Below, one piece after another: positions 1 through 7,336 of a stretch of DNA of 64,000 nucleotides. Below the pieces are notes generated by a model, which ran no database searches, was not told where the DNA came from, and saw nothing but the letters and a program-made list of their open reading frames with translations. The DNA is from PALSA-505 sp036502085 (GTDB lineage: Bacteria; Actinomycetota; Actinomycetes; Streptosporangiales; Streptosporangiaceae). The translations under genes and the position numbers were made by a program. The stretch is taken from the NCBI GenBank assembly GCA_036502085.1, contig DASXZD010000044.1, positions 7,359 to 71,358 on the forward strand, given 5' to 3'. Position 1 is the stretch's first letter; every line of letters begins with the position of its first letter.

Positions 1-215
1 CAGACAGGCCGCGGGCCGTAAAGCCGCCGGGTGCGGTCGGGCCGCCCCCGGGCCGCCCTGGGCCGCCGCCGGGTCGCCGGCGGGGATGTTGAAGACGCGG
101 GTGACATGAGCTCGGGGGTACCCACGTCAACCGCGTCTGACCGGTTATCGGCGGCCGCGCACGGTGCGTTACAAGCGCGACACGGTCCGGCAGATCCGGT
201 CCGGAGGGCTGTTCC
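1..215. other. window edge, no gene supported
   Basis: This GC-rich stretch precedes the stop codon of the diiron protein gene. An open frame runs through it on the plus strand, but it is antisense to the next gene and has low-complexity Arg/Ser/Thr content with no recognisable domain. No convincing hairpin terminator was found. Confidence 0.4.
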
Positions 216-1277
216 TCAGAAAACCGGGATGATGTCTTCCGGGTCGATGTCGTCGGCTACGTCCACGCCCTCGATGTCGAGCTCGGGGATCGCGGGGAAC
301 TCGATGCCCCAGCGCAGCACGATCGCCCGCACCCGCGCCATCGCTACCCGCCAGTTCTCCGCCTGCTCCTCGTACGACAGCACGCCGAGGCCGGCCTCGC
401 GGGCGTGGTTCATCAGGACCCGGTGGTTAGCTAGGAAGTAAGGCGGGATGTCCCAGAAGCCGGGCGGCGGCTCCCACAAGATCATCGACAGGAAGATGAA
501 CCCGGCCCGGAGCTGGCGGGTGATCAGGCTCTTGGTGTCGTCGGTGAGGCCGGGCCACTCGTTTTCCAGGATCGTCATGCAGATCTGCAGGTGCCGGGAC
601 TCGTCCCGGCCGATCCTGGAGAATATCCCGGCGAACACCGGGTGCTTGGTGCCCGACGCCATCCCGCGGAACAGCGTGGACGCCGCCATCTCGCCCATCA
701 TGAAGCTGGTGAACAGGACGGGCAGCGAGTACTTGCCGACCGCCTTGTTGTAGCCGTTCCAGTAGCGGCCGCCGTTGTGGTACAGCCAGCTGATGTTGTT
801 GTGCGCGGCCTTTTCCAGGTCGGTCTCCGGCTGCCAGTTCAGCGGGCCGCCCGGCCACAGCGCGGCGATCGTCCGCTGGCAGCACTCCTCGTGGTTCATC
901 TCGTCCCTGGTGATCGAGAAGAAGCACTTGCGGACCGGGTCTTCCTCATGCTGCTCGAACGCGTGGATGGTGGCCCGGGCGAAGACCGCGGGCCCGGAGG
1001 CATCGAAGTTGGCCAGCACCGAGAACCAGTACATGATCCCGAGCCGCTGCTCGGTGGTGAAGTCTTCGGCGCGCAGGTCGTCCCAGGGCAGGTCAGCCGG
1101 GTTCCAGGCCATCCGCTTGGACTTCTGGTAGATGTCGGCGAGCTTCTGGGTCTCGACCCGCCACTCCATGGGGTAGATGTTCGGCTGCGTGATCACCGGC
1201 GCAGGCCAGAAGCCGCCGTCCGGGATGACCAGACCGGCCGAATCCGGTGTCACCGAGCTCTGATCCGATACCGTCAC
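216..1277 (-). CDS. ferritin-like diiron oxygenase/R2-like protein
   Basis: The 353-residue protein carries the spaced carboxylate and histidine ligands of a ferritin-like diiron fold. Candidate ligands are E108, E126 with H129 (in DEMNHEE), E196 (in MMGEMAAS) and E226 with H229 (in RDESRHL). Two ExxH pairs plus two single glutamates is the pattern of R2-like and AurF-like diiron oxygenases, which activate dioxygen for N- or C-oxidation. The substrate cannot be read from the sequence. The start at 1277 is ATG. There is no signal peptide, so the protein should be cytosolic. It is monocistronic with a 290-bp leader that contains a 13-bp inverted repeat (1397-1439). No ferredoxin or reductase gene adjoins it. 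The fold call is fairly safe; the reaction is unknown. Confidence 0.75.
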   Translation of the reverse strand: MTVSDQSSVTPDSAGLVIPDGGFWPAPVITQPNIYPMEWRVETQKLADIYQKSKRMAWNPADLPWDDLRAEDFTTEQRLGIMYWFSVLANFDASGPAVFARATIHAFEQHEEDPVRKCFFSITRDEMNHEECCQRTIAALWPGGPLNWQPETDLEKAAHNNISWLYHNGGRYWNGYNKAVGKYSLPVLFTSFMMGEMAASTLFRGMASGTKHPVFAGIFSRIGRDESRHLQICMTILENEWPGLTDDTKSLITRQLRAGFIFLSMILWEPPPGFWDIPPYFLANHRVLMNHAREAGLGVLSYEEQAENWRVAMARVRAIVLRWGIEFPAIPELDIEGVDVADDIDPEDIIPVF

Positions 1278-1396
1278 TGCACCGCTCCGTCCATGCGTCC
1301 ACCGCCGCTATCGGGGAACCCGGCGCGTGTGCGGCGCCTCCGGTTTCCCCGGCGCTATCGGCGTTTCCTGCACCGGCGCGGTCTGCGCCGTTGGCA

Positions 1397-1439
1397 TATG
1401 TGACAGCATACGGCAATTCGTGCGCAATGCAGTCACATA
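1397..1439. promoter_or_regulatory. 13-bp inverted repeat, putative operator
   Basis: The arms at 1397-1409 (tatgtgacagcat) and 1427-1439 (atgcagtcacata) match at 12 of 13 positions as an inverted repeat, with a 17-bp spacer. The element lies about 120 bp upstream of the diiron protein start, where a repressor or activator site would be expected. The half-site TGTGAC recalls CRP/FNR sites, but the spacing is far too wide for one dimer of that family. Confidence 0.45.
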
Positions 1440-1570
1440 AGCGAACGGGGGCCCCACTATCCGGCCGGGGGCTGTTCTTGTCGTGACCCCGCCACGTGGC
1501 CGGTTCACGCCTCGCCTAGGGGCATCTCACCACCACCGCCCACCGCACGCCAGCAGAATTACCCGATGGC

Positions 1571-1999
1571 CTAGCAGGGGTTCTGGCTCTCGATCAGCCG
1601 GAAGGCCTGGGCGACCACGAGGGTGTCGTCGTCGACGGTGAACTGCGGGTCGCCCCTCTCGTCGCGAACCTCCGGCGAGTGCCAGAACCGCTCGTGACCT
1701 GCGCGCCATCCGGCGACGGAGGTGTCACCCTCGCCTTCGGCCAGCACGTGGGCCAGGTCGACGTCGGCGAGGCGCAGCACCCGGACCGCGGTGATCTCGA
1801 TGACCGCCACCCGGCGGCCGGCCGAGTCGAGCACCGCCTCCCGGTCCCCCGGCTCGGGCAGCGCTTCGCCGGCGGCCTCGTACTCCACCGCCAGCCCGGT
1901 GGTCGAGGTCTTGTCGCCGGCCAGGATCGCGGCCACGAGCCGGTCGCGCAGCGGCCCGGGAAAGCCGAACTCGGCGGCGGGCAGATCCTCATAGGGCAT
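1571..1999 (-). CDS. ASCH domain protein
   Basis: This 142-residue soluble protein contains the ASCH-type signature GDKTSTT at residues 28-34, followed by the expected beta-rich stretch (VAVIEITAVRVLRLADV). The tail GWRAGHERFW is typical of ASCH proteins. ASCH domains are PUA-like and are thought to bind RNA or modified nucleotides; some members are ribonucleases or amidohydrolases acting on acetylated cytidine. The ATG at 1999 is the only good start. It stands alone between the diiron gene and the carbonic anhydrase pair. Family call is firm, molecular role unknown. Confidence 0.8.
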   Translation of the reverse strand: MPYEDLPAAEFGFPGPLRDRLVAAILAGDKTSTTGLAVEYEAAGEALPEPGDREAVLDSAGRRVAVIEITAVRVLRLADVDLAHVLAEGEGDTSVAGWRAGHERFWHSPEVRDERGDPQFTVDDDTLVVAQAFRLIESQNPC

Positions 2000-2035
2000 G
2001 CCGCGAATCTACCGGCTGCTGCGAGTCCGGCCCGG

Positions 2036-2569
2036 CTAGCCGGCGGCAGAGTCGCCGACGCGGCGCAGGCCGGTGCGGTAGCGCTTGCCGCTGGCGACGT
2101 AGGTCTCGACCGCCTCGGCGATCCAGGCGGCCAGATCGGCGGGGGCGGGCCGCATCCGGGCCGGAACGCCGAGCGCGATCTGCCCGCTCTCGACGACGGC
2201 GCCCTCGGTGACCAGGGCGGCCGCGCCGACCGCGGCGGCCTGCGCCACCACCGCGCGGTTGAGCACGACCGAGCCGGAGCCGATCAGGCAGTCATCGCCG
2301 ACGCGGCATCCTTCCAGGTGCGCGAGGTGGCCCACCACGCAGCCGGAGCCGATCAGCGTCGGCCACTCCTCGGTGCAGTGGATGACGGTGCCGTCCTGAA
2401 TCGACGTCCTGGCGCCGATCTCGATCCGGCCGTGGTCGCCGCGCAGCACCGCGCCCGGCCACACCGTGGACTGCGCGCCGATCGTTACCGCCCCGATCAC
2501 GGTGGCATCCGGGTGCACGTACGCGTCGGGGTGGATCACCGGCACGATGTCGTCCAGGGCGTAGATCAC
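2036..2569 (-). CDS. gamma-class carbonic anhydrase-like hexapeptide protein
   Basis: The 177-residue protein consists of left-handed beta-helix hexapeptide repeats (for example the IGAVTIGAQSTVWPGAVLRG region, residues 25-44) and a C-terminal helix. Gamma-carbonic anhydrases bind metal with three histidines. Here H64 and H81 are present, but the usual third ligand five residues after H81 is E86, with another histidine at H84. It may therefore be an altered-metal or non-catalytic member (PaaY/CaiE-like group). The start ATG at 2569 overlaps the end of the upstream amidohydrolase by 4 bp, so the two are translationally coupled. Confidence 0.8.
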   Translation of the reverse strand: MIYALDDIVPVIHPDAYVHPDATVIGAVTIGAQSTVWPGAVLRGDHGRIEIGARTSIQDGTVIHCTEEWPTLIGSGCVVGHLAHLEGCRVGDDCLIGSGSVVLNRAVVAQAAAVGAAALVTEGAVVESGQIALGVPARMRPAPADLAAWIAEAVETYVASGKRYRTGLRRVGDSAAG

Positions 2570-3438
2570 GGCGCGACTCCCTTCGGCTCCGGCTTGAGCT
2601 TATAGACGCGGATGGCGTTCCCGGCTAGCACCAGGCCCGCGGTCTCCTCGTCCGGGCACAGCGCGGCGACGGCACGGGCGTTGCGGGCGATGCCCGGCAC
2701 GCCCGGCCAGTCCGTGCCGAATATCATCCGCCGGGTCAGCCGGGCCCAGTTGTGCCGGGCATAGTAGGTCTGCAGCCGGGACGGCGGCAGGCCGGACGGC
2801 TCGATCCAGACCTGCTCGCCGGCCAGGGACAGGAACGCCGCGGCGTCATACCACCAGCCACGGCCGCCGTGCGCCAGCACCACGTCCAGCGCCGGGAAGT
2901 CGCGCAGCACCTCCTCCAGCAGCACCGGATCCCCGTACTTGTTCATCGCGCCGGGGAACGTAGACGTACCGCAGTGCACCACGATCGGCACGCCTGCCGC
3001 CTGGCACACCTCGTACGCGGGGTACATGGCCCGGTCGCCCGCGCTGAACCCGCCGTGTACCGGGTGCACCTTGAGCGCGACCGCGCCGAGGGCGAGCTGG
3101 CGCTGCACCTCGTCGGCCACTGGGTAGTGCAGGTGCGGATTGACGTTGGCGGCGAACCTGATCCGCGCCGGGTTGCGCGCGGCCAGCGGCAGCATGTCCT
3201 CGACGGCCTGTGTACCGGTCACCTTGGGGCTGTACTCGGCGAGCACGACCGCGACATCGACCCCCTCGGCCGCCAGGAAATCGTCGAACGCGTCCGGCCT
3301 GACCGCCCCGACCGGGTCATAGAGCCGCTCAAGCCCGGGGTCGCCGAAGCCCTGCAGCCATACCGCCCACGGCATCTTGAGCCCGGGACGCCGGGCGGGA
3401 TGCAGATGGACATCGACGAGCGGTAGTCCGTCGATCAA
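2566..3438 (-). CDS. amidohydrolase 2 family metal-dependent hydrolase
   Basis: The 290-residue TIM-barrel protein starts with the HxH metal motif (VDVHLHP, H11 and H13). It has further metal/catalytic elements in KVHPVHGG, VVHCGTS, LAHGGRGWW and IFGTDWPG, in the order seen in amidohydrolase-2 (PF04909) decarboxylases and hydrolases. Family members act on aromatic carboxylates or lactones; the substrate here is not inferable. It is the first gene of a two-gene unit with the carbonic-anhydrase-like gene (4-bp overlap). A decarboxylase paired with a carbonic-anhydrase fold would make sense for CO2 handling, but this is only an inference. Confidence 0.8.
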   Translation of the reverse strand: MIDGLPLVDVHLHPARRPGLKMPWAVWLQGFGDPGLERLYDPVGAVRPDAFDDFLAAEGVDVAVVLAEYSPKVTGTQAVEDMLPLAARNPARIRFAANVNPHLHYPVADEVQRQLALGAVALKVHPVHGGFSAGDRAMYPAYEVCQAAGVPIVVHCGTSTFPGAMNKYGDPVLLEEVLRDFPALDVVLAHGGRGWWYDAAAFLSLAGEQVWIEPSGLPPSRLQTYYARHNWARLTRRMIFGTDWPGVPGIARNARAVAALCPDEETAGLVLAGNAIRVYKLKPEPKGVAP

Positions 3439-3479
3439 CGGCTCGGTCTCCCTCGCGCAGTTCGTCAGATGGACTGAGC

Positions 3480-3960
3480 CGAACAGTACCCGCGCACACT
3501 CCCCCCTGCCCCGCGCGCGCCCCCCTGACCCGCGCGCCCCCCTGCCCCGCGCGCCCCCCTGCCTCGCGCGCCCCCTGACCGTGCGCTCCCCCGATCCGCG
3601 CCCCCGACCGCATGCGCGCCCCGGTGTCCAGGCCAGGTGCCTACCTCACCCCCTCGCACGCGCCCCACCCACGCCCCCGCCCGCACCCCGCCCGCGCGCG
3701 GCCCACCCGCGCGCGGCACCTCGACCCGCGTGAGCTCCCCGACCCGCGCGCGGCACCTCGACCCACGTACGGCCCCCGACCCACGTACGCTCCCCCACCC
3801 GCGCGCGGCACCTCGACCCGCGCGCGCTCCCAACCGGCGTACGCGCCACCCGAGTATCCCCGGCCCGGGCACGATCCCTCGACCCGCGTGCGCGCCACCG
3901 GGACCCGCGCGCACTCCATCCACGCCCCCACCCGGGCGCACTCAGGTGTGCACCCCAATC
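3480..3960. repeat. C-rich degenerate tandem repeat tract
   Basis: About 480 bp of C-rich, almost G-poor plus strand is built from short imperfect units around CCCGCGCGC and CCTGCCCCGCGCG. A 23-bp block beginning ACCCGCGCGCGGCACCTCGA recurs exactly at 3705, 3742 and 3797. All frames are open simply because stop codons are absent, and the predicted peptides are pure Arg/Pro/Ala repeats. I treat it as non-coding. It separates the amidohydrolase from the broken methyltransferase and, read on the minus strand, is G-rich. Confidence 0.75.
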
Positions 3961-3961
3961 C

Positions 3962-4044
3962 CATGATCATTTTGACTTTTCACGCAGTCTGCGCATTTCG
4001 TGTCCTGTTTTGTTCTGGTTTGCGGAGACAGAACGCGTGAAAAG
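3962..4044. repeat. dispersed palindromic element, copy 1
   Basis: The left arm (3962-3991) begins CATGATCATTTTGACTTTTC and its inner part (3976-3991) pairs with 4029-4044 (cagaacgcgtgaaaag) at 14 of 16 positions. The same left arm matches 25 of 30 positions of the reverse complement of the right arm of a second copy at 28201-28230. The outer right half of this copy is missing; a separate perfect hairpin (4050-4076) follows it. Confidence 0.65.
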
Positions 4045-4049
4045 ATTGA

Positions 4050-4076
4050 GCCGTGTCTCACATTCTGAGACACGGC
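4050..4076. terminator. perfect 11-bp hairpin, possible terminator or operator
   Basis: Arms gccgtgtctca (4050-4060) and tgagacacggc (4066-4076) form a perfect 11-bp stem with a CATTC loop. It sits just past the stop of the minus-strand methyltransferase remnant and next to the dispersed element. There is no U-tract, so factor-independent termination is uncertain. Confidence 0.45.
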
Positions 4077-4565
4077 GGCGGGCTGCGGACTCAGGCGACG
4101 GGCGGGTGCGACACCGGGACTCAGCGGCATCGGGACTCAGCGGCGCCGGAACTCAGCGGCGCCGGAAACTCAGCGGACAGGACGGTGTGCGCCGGGCCGG
4201 GATAACGCTTTACGGCGAGGCCGACCTGCGTCAGGTGCCGGGCGTAGCGCTGCTCGAGGCTCTGGTGCACGACGATCAGCAGCCGCCTGTGCGCCGCGCG
4301 CCGGGCCAGGCCGACCATCAGGAATGTGCTGGCCACGGCGTCGATGTGGGTGGGGATGTTGCACACGGTTAGCGGGGTCGGCGGCACGTCCGTCGGTACC
4401 GGAGTGCAGGCGACGGTCAGGTCAACGCCGTGCCGCCGCGCGTTCTGCTCAGCCAGCCACAGCGCCACCGAGTCGATGTCGGTAGCCACCGCGCGCCGCG
4501 CCACCCCGCAGGCCACCAGCCCGACGGCCAGCGCCCCGTAGCCGACCCGATGTCGGCCACCGCAT

Positions 4566-4644
4566 CCACCGGCCCCCAGCCAGCCCAGCCAGCCCAGCCA
4601 CCGGCCCCCAGCCAGCCCAGCCAGCCCGGCCACCGGCCCCCAGC
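4566..4644. repeat. 32-bp tandem repeat inside the methyltransferase remnant
   Basis: The 15-bp block ccaccggcccccagc occurs at 4566, 4598 and 4630, exactly 32 bp apart, with intervening CAGCCCAGC-type sequence. Two extra 32-bp units add 64 bp, which shifts the frame by one. The downstream single-base loss at motif I shifts it back. Confidence 0.85.
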
Positions 4645-4720
4645 CAGCTCGGCCTCGGCTAGCTAGCGCGTCCTTAGCTAGCACGCCAGGCGCCTCAGGC
4701 TGAGCCTGGCGCGCGAACTC

Positions 4721-4864
4721 GGCCAGCGCCGCGGACGACGTGGCGTGCGGGCCGGCCGACGGGACCTCGGCCAGCGCGGCGGACGACGTGGCGCGCGCGT
4801 TGCCCGCCGCGAACTCGGCGAGCGCCGCGGACGACGTGGCGTGCGGGCCGGCCGACGGGACCTC
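4721..4864. repeat. three 48-bp tandem repeats inside the methyltransferase remnant
   Basis: Units 4721-4768, 4769-4816 and 4817-4864 encode three 16-residue repeats on the minus strand. Two begin EVPSAGPHATSSAALA and the middle one begins EFAAGNARATSSAALA. The period is divisible by three, so the frame is kept. Confidence 0.9.
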
Positions 4865-5491
4865 GGCCAGGGCGACGTCGGCTAGGAGGGCGGGGCCGTC
4901 GTCGATGCGCTTGGGGGAGAACACGCCGTAGTCGGCGGCGAACGTGAGGTCGGCGGGGCCGATCCGGCCGGCGAAGCAGGCCGGATCGGGCCGGATGGCG
5001 GCCGTCACGGGCGGCAGCCCGGTGAGGCGGATCCGTCGCGCTCGCGGGTGATCTGCCGCCAGCCGAGCTCGGTGAGCATCCGGGCGACCGAGTCGGGTCC
5101 CTGCCGCTTCTCCAGCCACCAGGTCACCTCGGCGTCCGGGCTCGCCAGCCGGGCCGCGACCAGCCAGCCGAGCAGCGGCACCAGGGACTTGCCGCGGTAG
5201 GCCGGCAGCCACACCTGCACCCGCGGCGCCCGGCCGTAGTCCGCGCTCATCGCCTCGTGAAACCAGACGCCGGGCTGTCCCGGCGGCATCGGCGCGGTCA
5301 GCGCCACCGACCCGGCTCGCGGGCTGTTGCCGGCACCCGCCGGAGCCTCAGTGTCCTCGGGAGCCCCTACCCGCCACAGGGACATCGGAGCACTGACCAT
5401 ACGCAGATCGTACGGGCGGGCCGGCCGGGCATCGTAAGGACAGCTAAACACAGGCCGTACCGACCGGCCAGGCGCAGAACGTACCGACCGG

Positions 5492-6634
5492 CTAGACGCC
5501 GAGGCCGCGGCCGATGATTTCCTTCATGATCTCGGTGGTGCCGCCGAAGATGGTCTGCACCCGGCCGTCCGCGAACGCCCGCGCCACCGGGTACTCGCGC
5601 ATGTAACCGTAGCCGCCGTATAGCTGCACGCAGCGGTCTACGACGCGATTGCACAGCTCGGTGTTCCACCACTTGAGCATGGACGCTTCCTCGGTGCTCA
5701 GCCGGCCGGCGTTGTGCTCCGTGACGCAGCGGTCGGTGAAGGAACGCGCCACCGCGAGCTCGGTGGCCATCTCGGCCAGCACGAACCTGTTGTGCTGGAA
5801 CCGGCCGATCGGCCGGCCGAACGCCTGGCGCTGCTTGCAGTATTCGAGGGTCTCCTCGAACACCTTCTCCGCGCCGGCCAGCGCCGACGCGCCGATCGCC
5901 ACCCGCTCCCTGGGCAGGTTGTTCATCAGCGCGATGAAGCCGCCGCCGGGCTCGCCCACCAGGTTCGCGGCGGGCACCCGCACGTCGGAGAAGAACAGCT
6001 CCGAGGTGTCCTGCGCGTGCAGGCCCACCTTGTCCAGGTTGCGGCCGCGCTCGAAGCCGGCCATGCCGCGCTCCGCGACGAGCAGGCTGATGCCCTTGTA
6101 GCCGGCCTCGGGATCGGTCCTGGCCACGACGATCACCAGGTCGCACAGTTGCCCGTTGGAGATGAATGTCTTCTGGCCGTTCAGGATGTAGTGATCGCCG
6201 TCTCGCACGGCCGTGGTGCGGATGCCCTGCAGGTCGCTGCCCGCGCCGGGCTCGCTCATCGCGATGGCCGTGATGATCTCGCCCGAGCAGTACCCGGGCC
6301 CCCAGCGTTCCCACTGCTCGTCGGTGCCCAGCCGCTGCAGGTACGGCCCGATGATGTCGTTGTGCACGGTGAACCCGGGCCCGTGCGCCCCGGCCCTAGC
6401 CAGCTCCTCGCCGAGGATCAGGTAGTACCGGTAGTCCTGGCTGCCGCCCCCGCCGTACTTCTCGTCGATCTCGATGCCGAGCAGCCCGGCCCGGCCGGCC
6501 GCGAGCCAGACGTCCCTGGAGACCATGCCGTCTCGCTCCCACTGTTCGTGGTGCGGCGTGACCTCCTTGTCAATGAAGGACCTGACCAGGTCGCGGAATG
6601 CCGCATGTTCCCCGGTGAAGATGTCACGCTCCAC
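5492..6634 (-). CDS. acyl-CoA dehydrogenase, long-chain (ACADL/FadE) type
   Basis: The 380-residue flavoprotein oxidises an acyl-CoA to the trans-2-enoyl-CoA in fatty-acid or related acyl degradation. Visible motifs are the FAD/substrate region IAMSEPGAGSDLQG, the NGQKTFISNG loop, YCKQRQAFGRPIGRFQ and the C-terminal FGGTTEIMKEIIGR. The C-terminal motif lacks the MCAD-type glutamate. The stretch GAEKVFEET matches the helix-G glutamate used by long-chain members. I chose the GTG at 6634, which has GGAGGG upstream; the frame stays open further upstream but only as a shadow of the HNH gene. It lies 14 bp after that gene's stop, so the two are probably co-transcribed. Confidence 0.88.
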   Translation of the reverse strand: MERDIFTGEHAAFRDLVRSFIDKEVTPHHEQWERDGMVSRDVWLAAGRAGLLGIEIDEKYGGGGSQDYRYYLILGEELARAGAHGPGFTVHNDIIGPYLQRLGTDEQWERWGPGYCSGEIITAIAMSEPGAGSDLQGIRTTAVRDGDHYILNGQKTFISNGQLCDLVIVVARTDPEAGYKGISLLVAERGMAGFERGRNLDKVGLHAQDTSELFFSDVRVPAANLVGEPGGGFIALMNNLPRERVAIGASALAGAEKVFEETLEYCKQRQAFGRPIGRFQHNRFVLAEMATELAVARSFTDRCVTEHNAGRLSTEEASMLKWWNTELCNRVVDRCVQLYGGYGYMREYPVARAFADGRVQTIFGGTTEIMKEIIGRGLGV

Positions 6635-6648
6635 TGCCCGCGCCCTCC

Positions 6649-7173
6649 TCAGGCGGCGCTGGGCTGCGGCAGGTACGCGGCCCACTGCGGGTCGCCGTCG
6701 TAGCCGACCCCGATCAGCCGCCAGTGCGCGCCGCGCGGCACCATGGGCACGCAGCGCATCGTCCAGCCCAGTTCCTCGACGAGCCGGTCGGCCTTGCGGT
6801 GATTGCAGGTCCGGCAGGAAGCGACGCAGTTCTCCCAGGTGTGCCCGCCGCCCCGGCTGCGCGGTACGACGTGATCGACGGTCTCGGCCTTGGTGCCGCA
6901 GTAGGCGCACAGATAGTTATCCCGGCGCATCAGCGCCGCCCTGGTCAGCGGGACCCGGTTGCGGTACGGCACCCGGACGTAGCGGCGCAGCCTGATCACG
7001 GACGGCGTCGCCAGCCGGATGGAGGCCGAGCTGAGCACCGCGCCGGTGAGATCGTCGTGCACGATCTCCGCCTTCTCGCAGAGCACCAGGCACACGGCAC
7101 GGCGCAGGCCAACCGTGGTAAGCGGTTCATACGTGACGTTCAGCAGGAGTACACGCCGCACCGTCAGGTTCAC
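6649..7173 (-). CDS. HNH endonuclease
   Basis: The 174-residue protein has a complete HNH site at its centre: C89-x2-C92, D100-H101, N115, C120-x2-C123 and H125. The paired CxxC motifs bind structural zinc. The N-terminal 80 residues (RRVLLLNVTYEPLTTVGLRRAVCLVL) are those of a widespread actinobacterial single-copy HNH family whose substrate is unknown. The start is GTG at 7173, with GGGAGGAG about 12 bases upstream. It is not obviously phage-linked here; its neighbour is the acyl-CoA dehydrogenase. Confidence 0.82.
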   Translation of the reverse strand: MNLTVRRVLLLNVTYEPLTTVGLRRAVCLVLCEKAEIVHDDLTGAVLSSASIRLATPSVIRLRRYVRVPYRNRVPLTRAALMRRDNYLCAYCGTKAETVDHVVPRSRGGGHTWENCVASCRTCNHRKADRLVEELGWTMRCVPMVPRGAHWRLIGVGYDGDPQWAAYLPQPSAA

Positions 7174-7336
7174 CTCCCGCCGACTCCTCCCGGTACACCG
7201 GTATCAGGAGACACTCTGCACCTAGTGTGCTGGCTGGGCTCTGCATTCGCCACCTTATAGCCCTGTTGCGCGCATCGAGTTCCCGGTCGCGCAGGCGCGG
7301 GCCAGCGATCCCGGCGCATGGCTTAGGGTGCCTGGC

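Larger units (their letters stand above)
4121..5451 (-). pseudogene. frameshifted RsmC-like SAM methyltransferase with internal repeat expansions
   Basis: Two reading frames together cover a class I methyltransferase of the methyltransferase-small type. The N-terminal part runs from 5451 to about 5020 in one frame. The rest continues in another frame from RLTGLPPVTAAIR to the stop at 4121, implying a 1-nt loss near 5018. The GVFSPKRIDDG motif and a downstream NIPTHID motif (equivalent of NPP[FY]) are preserved. Motif I is damaged near 4545: the order VADIG then GYGALAVGL is split between frames by an apparent 1-nt deletion. Two in-frame-sized expansions lie between, three 48-bp units (4721-4864) and repeated 32-bp units (4566-4644). 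I read it as a decaying gene, though sequencing error at the single-base sites cannot be excluded. Confidence 0.7.

Noticed and set aside
1397..1439. CRP/FNR site
   Set aside because: The half-sites are 17 bp apart, too far for that dimer; kept as an unknown inverted repeat.
3612..4040. Open frame in the C-rich tract
   Set aside because: Low-complexity translation in every frame; the reading comes from lack of stops.
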